NCBI GenBank assembly: GCA_013287375.1
Contig: JABDDX010000018.1
Location: 1 to 36,009 of the forward strand
Length of the DNA stretch: 36,009 nt
Direction of reading: 5' to 3'
Origin: Bacteroidota bacterium
GTDB lineage: Bacteria; Bacteroidota; Bacteroidia; Sphingobacteriales; Sphingobacteriaceae
Of the stretch, positions 22,501 to 31,365 are shown in pieces. Made by a program: the position numbers and the translations under genes. Within the stretch, counting starts at the first letter, position 1. Every line of letters starts with the position of its first letter. The notes beneath the pieces are model-generated. The model searched no databases and was not told where the DNA came from. It saw only the letters and a program-made list of their open reading frames with translations.

Positions 22501-24605
22501 GTATAAGAAGTAATATACTACTCAGGGTTTATCTGGCATTCGGGCTTATATTAATTTTGGCCGGGGCGGTAATGGTTCAGGTTGTGCGCCTGCAATTTGT
22601 GCAGGGTAAAAAATGGAAAACCATGTCGGCCAAGCTATCTACACATTACGAAGCGGTAGAGGCGGCCCGTGGTAATATTTTGGCTGTTGATGGTAGTTTA
22701 CTGGCAACATCAGTGCCTGAGTATGAGCTGCATATGGACATGATGGCCGGTGGCATATCCGAAGATAAAGTATTTTATGGCAAGGTAGATTCGCTGGCGC
22801 TTAAGCTTTCGCAGTTATACCCCGATATGTCTGAAAGTGGTTTTTCGCGTTTGCTGCGCGATGCACGTAAAGACAGCTCACGCTATGCATTAATCAGGCG
22901 TAAAGTAACTTATCAGGAGTTAAAACTGATTCGCAAATTCCCCTTATTTAACCTGGGTAAATATAAAGGTGGCTTAATTGTGGTCGAGCAAAACAGGCGC
23001 ATACTACCATTCCGCACATTGGCGGCTCGTACCATCGGCTATAAAAACGAAAACGTAAAAAATCCGGTAGGCCTTGAAGGTGCATACTCCAACTATATTA
23101 ATGGCGAAAATGGCAAACGCTTAATGCAGCGCACTGCTGGCGGCACCTGGATTCCTGTTAATGATGACGAAGATGAAGTTCCGGCTGTTCAGGGTGCTGA
23201 TATTGTTTCAACCATTGATGTTAATTTTCAGGATGTAGCACAGCAGGCTTTGAAAAATGAATTGATCAAAAGTCAGGCGGATCATGGTTGTGTTATTTTG
23301 ATGGAGGTTGCTACCGGCGAGATTCGTGCTATTGCCAATTTTACCCGTACTAAAGATGGCGACTACCAGGAAAAACTGAACTACGCTATAAGTGATGCTA
23401 CAGAACCGGGTTCCACCTTCAAACTGGCAACCTATATGACTTTGCTCGATCAGCATAAAATTGATACCAGCACAAAAATTGATGGCGAAGGTGGCAAAAG
23501 TCACGTGATCCCCGGCAATAATAAATACACGGTTACCGATGTGGAGCATAACGGTATTATATCAGCCAAAGAAGCATTTGAGTTTTCTTCGAATGTTGCG
23601 GCCGCTAAGTTTGTATATCAGCATTACAATGCAAACCCTTCAGAATTTACGGATAAACTATACAGCTATCACCTGAATGAGAAATTAGACTTACAAATAC
23701 CAGGCGAAGGTCAGCCCCTGATTAAGACCCCAAAATCGCGCTCATGGAGTAAATTAACGTTACCGCAAATGGCTTACGGTTACGAAGAGAAATTAACGCC
23801 ATTACAATTGCTTGCCTTTTATAACGCGGTAGCCAACAACGGCAAAATGATAGCGCCAATATTTGTTAGCGAGATACAACGAATGGGCAATACAGTGGAG
23901 CAATTTCATGCACGTGTTATTAACCCTAAAGTATGTTCAGATGAAACTTTAGCCAAAGTTAAAGGCATGTTGGAAGGGGTAGTAACCGATGGTAACGTTA
24001 GAAAAATCATCAAAAATCCATTGTATACAGTAGCAGGTAAAACAGGTACAGCGCAAATAGCAAATGGTTCTTCAGGTTATGGGGTTAATAAACTGCACCA
24101 AGCATCTTTCTGCGGATATTTTCCGGCAGATCATCCTAAATATTCTATGATCGTGGTGATAAATAACCCAACCGTGGGTTCATATTTAGCGGCCTTAGTT
24201 GCCGGTCCGGTTTTCAGGCAAATTGCCGATAGGGTTTATGCCAGTGACCTGGATATTAATCAAGTTCCGCAGGTTCACTTTGTAGGTAATACTACATTGC
24301 CCTCAATTAAACAGGGAAATACAAAAGCATTGCACACCGTTTACAGGACGCTTAATGTTAAACCATTATACGCATCAAATACACCGGGTGTTGATACCAG
24401 CAACGGTATCGCTTACCAGGAAACAGACTACAAAAGCGGCGTTGTGCCCTCTGTAGTAGGTATGGATTTAAGTGATGCCTTGTATAGATTGGGTAATGCG
24501 GGTTATAAAGTAATAGCAAGAGGTAGTGGCATGGTTACTGCACAATCAGTAACCGGGGGGAGTGAAATACCTAAAGGATCAAAAATAACAATTGAATTGC
24601 AATGA
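22497..24605 (+). CDS. ftsI: Septal penicillin-binding protein (FtsI/PBP3 class B)
   Basis: A 702-residue inner-membrane transpeptidase that cross-links septal peptidoglycan. One N-terminal membrane helix (about 8-28) precedes the PBP dimerisation domain (RGNILAVDGSLLATS...). The transpeptidase domain has S306-T-F-K309 (active-site Ser), S364-S-N366 and K515-T-G-T. A C-terminal PASTA domain follows (VVPSVVGMDLSDALYRLGNAGYKV..., about 645-702), usual in Bacteroidota. A GGAGG precedes the ATG, which overlaps the ftsL stop, and its own stop overlaps the murE start (ATGA). Partner of FtsW. Confidence 0.96.
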   Translation: MSIRSNILLRVYLAFGLILILAGAVMVQVVRLQFVQGKKWKTMSAKLSTHYEAVEAARGNILAVDGSLLATSVPEYELHMDMMAGGISEDKVFYGKVDSLALKLSQLYPDMSESGFSRLLRDARKDSSRYALIRRKVTYQELKLIRKFPLFNLGKYKGGLIVVEQNRRILPFRTLAARTIGYKNENVKNPVGLEGAYSNYINGENGKRLMQRTAGGTWIPVNDDEDEVPAVQGADIVSTIDVNFQDVAQQALKNELIKSQADHGCVILMEVATGEIRAIANFTRTKDGDYQEKLNYAISDATEPGSTFKLATYMTLLDQHKIDTSTKIDGEGGKSHVIPGNNKYTVTDVEHNGIISAKEAFEFSSNVAAAKFVYQHYNANPSEFTDKLYSYHLNEKLDLQIPGEGQPLIKTPKSRSWSKLTLPQMAYGYEEKLTPLQLLAFYNAVANNGKMIAPIFVSEIQRMGNTVEQFHARVINPKVCSDETLAKVKGMLEGVVTDGNVRKIIKNPLYTVAGKTGTAQIANGSSGYGVNKLHQASFCGYFPADHPKYSMIVVINNPTVGSYLAALVAGPVFRQIADRVYASDLDINQVPQVHFVGNTTLPSIKQGNTKALHTVYRTLNVKPLYASNTPGVDTSNGIAYQETDYKSGVVPSVVGMDLSDALYRLGNAGYKVIARGSGMVTAQSVTGGSEIPKGSKITIELQ

Positions 24606-26065
24606 AGTATTTGAGCGAAATAATAGAGGGGCTTGCATTCACTGAACTACAGGGGAGTGCCGATGTAGAGATCACTGCAGTAGTATTTGATTCACGCAAG
24701 GTAATACCGGGCTCGTTGTTTGTAGCTGTAAAAGGTACTGTGGTTGATGGTCATGATTATATTGATAAAGCCATAAAAGACGGTGCCATTGCTATTATTT
24801 GCGAAGATCTTCCCGCGCACACAGCTGGCGAAGTCGATTTTTTAATGGTTGGCAACTCGGCTATAGCTTTAGGTATTGTATCCGCTAATTTTTACGATAA
24901 TCCATCCAAAAAACTAAAGCTGGTTGGTGTTACAGGTACTAACGGTAAAACTACTATCACCACTTTATTATATCAACTATTCCGCGACTTGGGTTACAAA
25001 TGCGGCTTGTTATCTACCGTAGAAAACCAGATCAATGGACAGATAATCCCATCAACCCATACCACTCCCGATCAGGTTGAACTAAACAGGTTGATGGATG
25101 AGATGGTAGAAGCCGGTTGCGATTATTGCTTTATGGAAGTAAGCTCGCATGCTATTGCCCAGCACCGTATACAGGGTTTGGTATTTGCGGGAGGAATATT
25201 TACCAACTTAACGCATGACCATTTAGACTATCACAAAACTTTTGCAGAATATCTGAAAGCTAAAAAAGCATTCTTTGATGGTTTGCCTAAAAATGCCTTC
25301 GCGTTAACTAATGTTGATGATAAGAACGGCAATGTAATGCTGCAAAATACCATCGCCTACAAAAAATCGTACGGCTTAAAAAATATGGCCGATTACAAAG
25401 CCAAAATTTTAGAAAATCAGTTTGGTGGCTTGTTGCTGCAAATTGATAATCAGGATGTATGGTTCAAGATGGTAGGCACGTTCAACGCTTACAATTTATT
25501 AGCTGTTTATGCTGCCGCGATGTTGCTGGATCAGGATCGTGCTAAAGTATTAACTGTACTAAGCAAGCTATCAGGTGCTGAAGGTCGTTTTGAGTACATA
25601 GTCGCTGCCAATAAGATTATTGGAATAGTAGATTATGCGCACACACCTGATGCTGTACAAAATGTATTAAGCACGATACACGACATCCGTAAAGGAAACG
25701 AGAAAGTAATAACTGTTATAGGTTGTGGTGGCGACAGGGATAAAACCAAGCGCCCAATCATGGCAAAAGTTGCCTGTGAGTGGAGCGATAAGGTGATCCT
25801 GACTTCAGATAATCCCCGCACTGAAGACCCTGCCCAGATAATTAAAGATATGGAAGAAGGCGTAGATGCGGCATTTAAAAGATATACGCTAAGCATAGCT
25901 GATAGAAAAGAAGCGATCAAAACAGCTTGCCACTTAGCCCGCCCCGGCGATATTATATTATTAGCAGGCAAAGGCCACGAAAAATACCAGGAAATAAATG
26001 GCGTAAAAAACCATTTCGATGATATGGAAGAGTTAGTTAACCAATTTAAATTAATGGAATTATAG
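24602..26065 (+). CDS. murE: UDP-MurNAc-L-Ala-D-Glu:meso-diaminopimelate ligase
   Basis: A 487-residue cytoplasmic Mur ligase that adds the third amino acid of the stem peptide using ATP. Domain 1 (about 1-95) binds UDP. The ATP loop is T111-GTNGKTT-118, with YHKTFAEYLKAKKAFF containing the Lys likely carbamylated. The amino-acid-selecting motif D403-N-P-R406 marks meso-diaminopimelate rather than lysine specificity, matching Gram-negative peptidoglycan. It overlaps ftsI by four bases. murF, which would follow in many bacteria, is absent here and mraY comes next after an inverted repeat. Confidence 0.97.
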   Translation: MKYLSEIIEGLAFTELQGSADVEITAVVFDSRKVIPGSLFVAVKGTVVDGHDYIDKAIKDGAIAIICEDLPAHTAGEVDFLMVGNSAIALGIVSANFYDNPSKKLKLVGVTGTNGKTTITTLLYQLFRDLGYKCGLLSTVENQINGQIIPSTHTTPDQVELNRLMDEMVEAGCDYCFMEVSSHAIAQHRIQGLVFAGGIFTNLTHDHLDYHKTFAEYLKAKKAFFDGLPKNAFALTNVDDKNGNVMLQNTIAYKKSYGLKNMADYKAKILENQFGGLLLQIDNQDVWFKMVGTFNAYNLLAVYAAAMLLDQDRAKVLTVLSKLSGAEGRFEYIVAANKIIGIVDYAHTPDAVQNVLSTIHDIRKGNEKVITVIGCGGDRDKTKRPIMAKVACEWSDKVILTSDNPRTEDPAQIIKDMEEGVDAAFKRYTLSIADRKEAIKTACHLARPGDIILLAGKGHEKYQEINGVKNHFDDMEELVNQFKLMEL

Positions 26066-26180
26066 ATGTGCAAATGTGCGGATATGCATATGTGCAGACT
26101 GAAAAGAATAATAAATAATAATAGAGGAGTTAATAAAATAGAAATCAATTGCACATCTGCACATTCGCATATCTGCACAT
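26065..26180. repeat. ATGTGCA-rich inverted repeat between murE and mraY
   Basis: The arm 26065-26097 (units GATGTGCAAATGTGCGGATA, then TGCATATGTGCAG) and the arm 26149-26180 (inverse of ATGTGCAGATATGCGAATGT, then GCAGATGTGCAA) are imperfect inverse copies around about 50 AT-rich bases. It starts at the last base of the murE stop and ends 12 bases before the mraY ATG. A single arm of the same family lies before ftsW. Confidence 0.78.
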
Positions 26181-26192
26181 ACATTAAAAAAG

Positions 26193-27434
26193 ATGCTATA
26201 CTATCTGTTTAATTATTTAAATAAAAATTACAGCATTCCGGGAGGAGGGGTGTTCCAGTACATCACGTTCCGTACGGCTATGGCTGTGATAGTATCGCTG
26301 ATTGTTACCACGGTTTATGGCCGCAGGTTAATCGATTATCTGCGCTACAAACAGGTAGGTGAAAGTGTAAGAAATTTAGGTTTAGAAGGCCAGATGCAAA
26401 AAGCAGGTACACCAACAATGGGTGGTATCATTATTATTTTGGGCATACTTATCCCAACATTGCTATTTGCCAAGCTGGATAATATCTACATCATCATGAT
26501 GATCGTAACTACCCTATGGTTGGGTGCTATTGGTTTTTTAGATGATTACATTAAAGTATTTAAAAAGAATAAAGAAGGATTAGCCGGAAGGTTCAAAATC
26601 ACCGGTCAGGTTGGTTTAGCATTGTTTATAGGCTTCACCATGTATTTTAATACCGATATCATTATCCGCCAGGAAGTTAAGCTCCCGGTTAAGTATGATG
26701 CGCCGGTTGCCTTTCATTTAAAAGGCAATGCTCCGGTTTATACGCAGGATATTAAGTCAACCAAAACCACTATGCCTTTTTACAAGAACAATGAGTTTGA
26801 TTACGGCAAGGTGTTAAACTTCATTGGTACCGGCTACGATCATTATTCATTGGTTGTATTCCTGTTTTTTGTAATTGTGATTATAACGGCGGTATCCAAT
26901 GGTGCAAACATAACTGATGGTATAGATGGCCTCGCGACGGGGACTTCGGCTATAATAGGGATCACGCTGGCTATACTAGCTTATGTATCAGGTAATACGG
27001 TAATTGCCGATTACCTTAATATTATGTACATACCTAACTCTGGTGAGCTGGTGATTTTCGCAGGAGCGTTCGTAGGTGCATGTGTTGGTTTCTTATGGTA
27101 CAACTCTTACCCTGCGCAAGTGTTTATGGGCGATACCGGTAGCTTGGCGATAGGCGGTATAATAGCTGTTTTTGCTATCATGATCCGTAAGGAATTAATG
27201 GTTCCATTGTTATGCGGTGTGTTCCTGATAGAAAATGTATCGGTAATTATGCAGGTATCCTGGTTCAAATTCACCAAGAAAAGATTTGGCGAAGGTAGAA
27301 GGATCTTCCTGATGGCACCCCTACACCACCATTACCAAAAGAAAGGTTTCCACGAAGCGAAAATAGTAACCCGCTTCTGGATCATTAGCATACTATTGGC
27401 CATACTAACTATTATAACATTAAAGTTGAGATAA
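26193..27434 (+). CDS. mraY: MraY, phospho-MurNAc-pentapeptide transferase
   Basis: A 413-residue polytopic membrane enzyme (about ten helices) that moves phospho-MurNAc-pentapeptide onto undecaprenyl phosphate to make lipid I. Signature motifs: [26 protein letters not shown] (catalytic Asp pair), [33 protein letters not shown] and the [12 protein letters not shown] loop. It is some 50 residues longer than E. coli MraY because of an insertion near 155-205 ([20 protein letters not shown]...), as usual in Bacteroidota. A GC-rich repeat follows its stop codon at once. Confidence 0.97.
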   Translation: MLYYLFNYLNKNYSIPGGGVFQYITFRTAMAVIVSLIVTTVYGRRLIDYLRYKQVGESVRNLGLEGQMQKAGTPTMGGIIIILGILIPTLLFAKLDNIYIIMMIVTTLWLGAIGFLDDYIKVFKKNKEGLAGRFKITGQVGLALFIGFTMYFNTDIIIRQEVKLPVKYDAPVAFHLKGNAPVYTQDIKSTKTTMPFYKNNEFDYGKVLNFIGTGYDHYSLVVFLFFVIVIITAVSNGANITDGIDGLATGTSAIIGITLAILAYVSGNTVIADYLNIMYIPNSGELVIFAGAFVGACVGFLWYNSYPAQVFMGDTGSLAIGGIIAVFAIMIRKELMVPLLCGVFLIENVSVIMQVSWFKFTKKRFGEGRRIFLMAPLHHHYQKKGFHEAKIVTRFWIISILLAILTIITLKLR

Positions 27435-27548
27435 CCCCCGACCCCCTGAAGGGGGAGGATGAAATATAAAGAAAGTATTGAATATATAATGATAAACGAA
27501 AGCACCCATACCGCTAATCAAAAACTCCCCCTTCAGGGGGCTGGGGGG
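27435..27548. repeat. GC-rich inverted repeat running into murD
   Basis: CCCCCTGAAGGGGGAG (27442-27457) is an exact inverse of 27525-27540, with outer C-run/G-run extension (27435-27439 and 27543-27548). The AT-rich spacer holds both candidate murD starts. The right arm is coding: it specifies LPLQGAGG in the MurD N-terminus. Confidence 0.82.
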
Positions 27549-28877
27549 CGTATTGCCATCCTTGGCGCCGGCGAAAGCGGCGTGGGTGCGGCATATCTTG
27601 CCCAGCAGCATGGTTATGATGTTTTTGTATCTGACTTTGGTGCTATTGCTGATAACTATAAGAAGCAACTAACCGACTGGAAAATACCTTTCGAGGAAAA
27701 GCAACATACTGAGGCCGAGATTTTAAAAGCTGTTGAAGTAATAAAAAGCCCTGGTATACCCGATAAGGCTCCAATTGTTAAAAAGATAAAAGAAAAAGGC
27801 ATACCTGTTATCTCCGAAATTGAATTTGCGGGAAGATATACCGATGCGAAGATTATCGGTATAACAGGCTCAAACGGAAAAACTACCACAACCAGCTTAA
27901 CCTACCACATCCTGAAAAATGCAGGTTTAAATGTAGGCCTGGCTGGTAATATTGGTAAGAGTTTCGCCTATCAGGTAGCAACCGAGAAGTTTGAATATTA
28001 TGCATTGGAGCTAAGCAGTTTTATGCTGGATGATATGTACAATTTCAAGGTAGATATTGCTGTACTATTAAACATTACGCCCGATCATTTAGATCGTTAC
28101 GATTACAAAATGGAGAACTATGTGGCATCAAAATTCCGCGTAGCGCAAAATCAAACCGCAGCTGATTATTTTATTTATTGTGCTGATGATCCTGAAACCA
28201 TAAAAGGAATGGAATCAAGGAGCTTTACGGCACAACTGTTACCATTCTCGATAGAAAAAAGCATTGAACCGGGAGCATATCTCGATAAAGACAATATTGT
28301 CATCAACACACACCAACAACATTTTCAAATGTCAATCAACGAACTGGCCCTGCAAGGCAAGCACAACATCTACAATTCTATGGCATCAGGTATTGTAGCA
28401 AAAGTGCTCGAATTACGCAACGAAACCCTAAGGGAGAGTATGGGTAATTTTAAGAACATTGAACATAGATTAGAGTCTGTTGGAAAGATTTCCGGCATCA
28501 GCTTTATCAATGATTCAAAAGCTACCAACGTAAACTCAACCTGGTACGCGTTGGAAAGCATGACCAGCGATGTGATCCTGATATTAGGCGGTGTTGATAA
28601 AGGCAACGATTACAGCATGCTGAAAGAACTGGTTAAGCAAAAGGTAAAAGCCATAGTTTGCCTTGGTAAAGATAATAGCCGCATCCATGCTGCTTTTGAA
28701 GATGTGGTTGACATTATTATAAACACGTCATCAGCAGAAGAGGCGGTGCAAATGTCGTATCACCTGGCAACCAAAGGCGATACGGTGTTACTATCACCAG
28801 CATACGCAAGTTTCGATCTTTTTAAAAATTATGAAGATAGAGGTCGTCAGTTTAAACAAGCAGTAAAGGAATTATAA
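27489..28877 (+). CDS. murD: UDP-MurNAc-L-Ala:D-Glu ligase
   Basis: A Mur ligase that adds D-glutamate to UDP-MurNAc-L-alanine; about 462 residues from the ATG at 27489. Family marks: RIAILGAGESGVGAA (UDP-binding domain start), GITGSNGKTTTTSL with G127-S-N-G-K-T-T133, ELSSFMLD, NITPDHLDRYD, FKNIEHRLE, NDSKATNVNST and LSPAYASFDLFKNYEDRG. An in-frame ATG at 27459 would add ten residues but sits against a G-run. Either way, the first ~20 residues come from a GC-rich inverted repeat (27435-27548) and are not part of the normal enzyme. Followed by ftsW. Confidence 0.95.
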   Translation: MINESTHTANQKLPLQGAGGRIAILGAGESGVGAAYLAQQHGYDVFVSDFGAIADNYKKQLTDWKIPFEEKQHTEAEILKAVEVIKSPGIPDKAPIVKKIKEKGIPVISEIEFAGRYTDAKIIGITGSNGKTTTTSLTYHILKNAGLNVGLAGNIGKSFAYQVATEKFEYYALELSSFMLDDMYNFKVDIAVLLNITPDHLDRYDYKMENYVASKFRVAQNQTAADYFIYCADDPETIKGMESRSFTAQLLPFSIEKSIEPGAYLDKDNIVINTHQQHFQMSINELALQGKHNIYNSMASGIVAKVLELRNETLRESMGNFKNIEHRLESVGKISGISFINDSKATNVNSTWYALESMTSDVILILGGVDKGNDYSMLKELVKQKVKAIVCLGKDNSRIHAAFEDVVDIIINTSSAEEAVQMSYHLATKGDTVLLSPAYASFDLFKNYEDRGRQFKQAVKEL

Positions 28878-28879
28878 TT

Positions 28880-28914
28880 GATGTGCAGATGTGCGAATAT
28901 GTAGATTTGCAGAT
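28880..28914. repeat. ATGTGCAGATGTGC repeat arm before ftsW
   Basis: GATGTGCAGATGTGCGAATA followed by TGTAGATTTGCAGAT is a single arm of the family seen as an inverted pair between murE and mraY. It starts two bases after the murD stop. A GTG inside it is in frame with ftsW but is unlikely to be the start. Confidence 0.7.
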
Positions 28915-28926
28915 GAAAAAAACAAC

Positions 28927-30078
28927 ATGAATAATATACTCAACAATACAAAAGGCGACAGGTGGATCTGGCTGATAGTAATTTTGCTATCGGTTATTTC
29001 ATTGCTGTCTGTTTATAGTGCTATAGGCAGCCTTGCGTATAAACGTGGGGTAGGTGCCGAGTCAATTTTGATGAAACACGTAGCCATGATGGTTGCTGGT
29101 TTGGCGTTAATGTACATCTGCCACAGGTTGGATTATCGGTATTATGCAGGTATATCAAAATTGCTGATGTACATCACCATTCCGTTGTTGGTATATACCC
29201 TTGTTTTTGGTAGCCACGTAAATGATGCAAGTCGTTGGATCGCTATCCCGGGCACCGGCTTAAGCTTCCAGACATCGGATTTGGCAAAGCTTGCGCTGAT
29301 TACATACCTGGCTCGAACCCTCTCCAAAAAGCAGGAAAATATCAAAAATGTAAAGGAATCTTTTGTGCCGATTATGGGCGCGGTTTGCGTGGTATTTATA
29401 TTAATTGCATGGGCCAACCTTTCAACTGCTTTAATGTTGTTCGGTGTAAGTATATTGTTGTTAATAATGGGCCGTATCAGCGTTAAGCAAATTGCCATTA
29501 CCTGTTTAGCCGGAGCCATATTATTAGGCGGGGTAGTAATGCTTGGCCCCCGCAGGCACGTGTATATGGCGCGTATAGATACGTTCCTACATCCCGAAAA
29601 AGCGAATCCCGATAAATCATACCAGGCCGATCATGCTAAAATAGCAATTGCCACAGGCGGGATATTTGGCAAAGGGCCGGGCCAAAGCAGCGAGATAAAT
29701 TATTTGCCGGAGGCATATTCAGATGAAATTTATGCCATCATTATTGAAGAATATGGTTTAGTGGGTGGCTTTTTATTGATAGCCATTTACCTGTTTTTAT
29801 TATACCGCTGCATAAAAATAGCTACCAAAGCGCCAAAAGCCTTCGGTACGTTACTGGCAGCAGGTTTAAGTTTTAGCTTAACCATACAGGCATTTGCTAA
29901 CATGGCGGTTGCAGTAGGTTTAGGCCCGGTAACAGGTGTGCCTTTGCCTTTTGTAAGTATGGGTGGTACATCAATCCTGTTTACAAGCATAGCGTTTGGT
30001 ATTATACTATCGGTTAGTCGTGACAATGATGAAGCAAAAGTGGTAGTTGGTGAAATAAGAGAAGTAGCAGTAGCGTAA
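28927..30078 (+). CDS. ftsW: FtsW, septal SEDS glycosyltransferase
   Basis: A 383-residue polytopic SEDS protein that polymerises lipid II at the septum together with FtsI. Hydrophobic helices span the whole length. Family marks include the HRLDYRYYAGISKLL region, then DASRWIAIPGTGLSFQTSDLAKLALI (equals the SRWI...QPSE.AK motif), SYQADHAKIAIATGGIFGKGPGQSSEINYLPEAYSDEIYAII...EYGLVGG and GLGPVTGVPLPFVSMGGTS. The start is the ATG at 28927; the frame stays open back to a GTG in the preceding repeat. Upstream spacing is AT-rich, typical for the phylum. Confidence 0.96.
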   Translation: MNNILNNTKGDRWIWLIVILLSVISLLSVYSAIGSLAYKRGVGAESILMKHVAMMVAGLALMYICHRLDYRYYAGISKLLMYITIPLLVYTLVFGSHVNDASRWIAIPGTGLSFQTSDLAKLALITYLARTLSKKQENIKNVKESFVPIMGAVCVVFILIAWANLSTALMLFGVSILLLIMGRISVKQIAITCLAGAILLGGVVMLGPRRHVYMARIDTFLHPEKANPDKSYQADHAKIAIATGGIFGKGPGQSSEINYLPEAYSDEIYAIIIEEYGLVGGFLLIAIYLFLLYRCIKIATKAPKAFGTLLAAGLSFSLTIQAFANMAVAVGLGPVTGVPLPFVSMGGTSILFTSIAFGIILSVSRDNDEAKVVVGEIREVAVA

Positions 30079-30109
30079 GCTTTGCGATTAGTAATAAAAC
30101 TGGCAGGTA

Positions 30110-30176
30110 TCCGCCGTAGGTGGAAAATGTTGGTAGAAAAAAGAAGATAGAAATTAATTCCGCCGTAGGTGGAAAA
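30110..30176. repeat. Two direct 18-base repeats before murG
   Basis: TCCGCCGTAGGTGGAAAA occurs at 30110-30127 and identically at 30159-30176, 49 bases apart. Each unit can form a small hairpin (CCGCC-GTA-GGTGG). The second copy ends 11 bases before the murG ATG, so it may form part of its 5' UTR. Confidence 0.8.
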
Positions 30177-30187
30177 CAAAAAAAGCG

Positions 30188-31297
30188 ATGTTAGGCAAAA
30201 AAATAATAATAAGTGGTGGTGGTACAGGAGGGCATATCTTCCCGGCTATTGCTATTGCCAATGCATTAAAAAAGCTTGATCCAACAACCGAGATATTATT
30301 TGTAGGCGCGCTTGGTCGTATGGAAATGGAAAAAGTTCCTGCTGCCGGTTATAAAATTATAGGCTTAGATATTCAGGGTATACAGCGTGGCTCGATAGTT
30401 AAAAATCTGCAATTCCCTATCAAGCTGATTGGCAGTTTGAGGAAGGCGTTAAAAATTATTAAAGATTTTAAACCGAACGCAGTTGTAGGCGTGGGTGGCT
30501 ATGCATCGGGGCCGTTATTATATGCGGCTTCCATAAAAGGTATCCCTTATTTAATACAGGAGCAAAACTCTTACGCGGGCATCACCAATAAATGGTTGGG
30601 TAAAAAGGCAGCCAAAATATGTGTGGCTTATGATGGCATGGAGCAATTCTTCCCTGCTAAAAATATCATCAAGACTGGTAATCCTATCCGTAAGGAGTCA
30701 GTTGATATCGCAGGCAAAAAAATGCAGGCGGTTGAGCTGATGAAATTATCTAACGATAAAAAAACAATACTGGTAACAGGCGGTAGTTTAGGCGCGCGTA
30801 CATTAAACAACAGTGTGATGGCAGGCCTGGATAAGATCATTGCTGCCGATGTACAAATTATATGGCAAACAGGTAAGTTCTATTACAAAAGCATCATCGA
30901 AAAGCTGGGCGAGAACTACAACCCCAACATTCGCATAATGGAGTTTGTAAATCGTATGGACCTGGCTTATGCAGCTGCCGATATAATTATATCACGAGCA
31001 GGTGCAGGTACAATAGCCGAACTATGCGTGGTGAAAAAGCCGGTAATATTAGTGCCTTCGCCAAATGTTGCCGAGGATCATCAAACTAAAAATGCACTGG
31101 CATTAGTACATGATAACGCGGCTGTTTTTATTGCTGATAGAGATGCCGAAGCAAAATTGATATACAGAGCTATTGAGCTCTTAAATGATACAGACAAACG
31201 AAAAACATTAAGCAACAATATCGGTAAACTGGCCCTGCCTAATGCCGATGAAGTGATTGCGAAAGAAGTTATGAAAATAACAATTAATAACAATTAG
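30188..31297 (+). CDS. murG: MurG, lipid II GlcNAc transferase
   Basis: A 369-residue peripheral membrane GT-B glycosyltransferase that adds GlcNAc to lipid I to give lipid II. The first G-loop is SGGGTGGHIFPA (9-20), the second is VGVGGYASGPLLYAA, the third is VTGGSLGARTLNN. The UDP-GlcNAc site appears as SRAGAGTIAELCVVKKPVILVPSP...EDHQTKNA. Length is normal. It is separated from ftsW by 109 bases holding two direct repeats and from murC by a hairpin. Confidence 0.97.
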   Translation: MLGKKIIISGGGTGGHIFPAIAIANALKKLDPTTEILFVGALGRMEMEKVPAAGYKIIGLDIQGIQRGSIVKNLQFPIKLIGSLRKALKIIKDFKPNAVVGVGGYASGPLLYAASIKGIPYLIQEQNSYAGITNKWLGKKAAKICVAYDGMEQFFPAKNIIKTGNPIRKESVDIAGKKMQAVELMKLSNDKKTILVTGGSLGARTLNNSVMAGLDKIIAADVQIIWQTGKFYYKSIIEKLGENYNPNIRIMEFVNRMDLAYAAADIIISRAGAGTIAELCVVKKPVILVPSPNVAEDHQTKNALALVHDNAAVFIADRDAEAKLIYRAIELLNDTDKRKTLSNNIGKLALPNADEVIAKEVMKITINNN

Positions 31298-31308
31298 TTT
31301 AATCTTGG

Positions 31309-31344
31309 CCTCATCCTCCGCGCTAGGCGGGGGAGAGGTTTTTT
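31309..31344 (+). terminator. Terminator-like hairpin between murG and murC
   Basis: CTCCGC pairs with GCGGGG across a short GCTAG loop, extended by CCTC/GAGG, and is followed by six T (31339-31344). It has the form of an intrinsic terminator inside the operon; it might attenuate the distal genes or be another repeat that happens to end in T. Confidence 0.45.
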
Positions 31345-31365
31345 GAAACAAGGAGTAAAAGTAAA

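Noticed and set aside
26065-26180. CRISPR array
   Set aside because: The ATGTGCA units are short, degenerate and inverted, with no regular spacers and no cas genes.
25633-26184. 183-codon minus-strand frame over the end of murE and the repeat
   Set aside because: Starts in a repeat and lies antisense to conserved MurE motifs; no recognisable protein.
27459-27488. ATG at 27459 as the murD start
   Set aside because: Sits directly against a G-run of the repeat with no spacing; the ATG at 27489 has the AT-rich context normal here. Not fully excluded.
28891-28926. GTG at 28891 as the ftsW start
   Set aside because: The extra 12 codons are translation of an intergenic repeat; the ATG at 28927 fits FtsW better.
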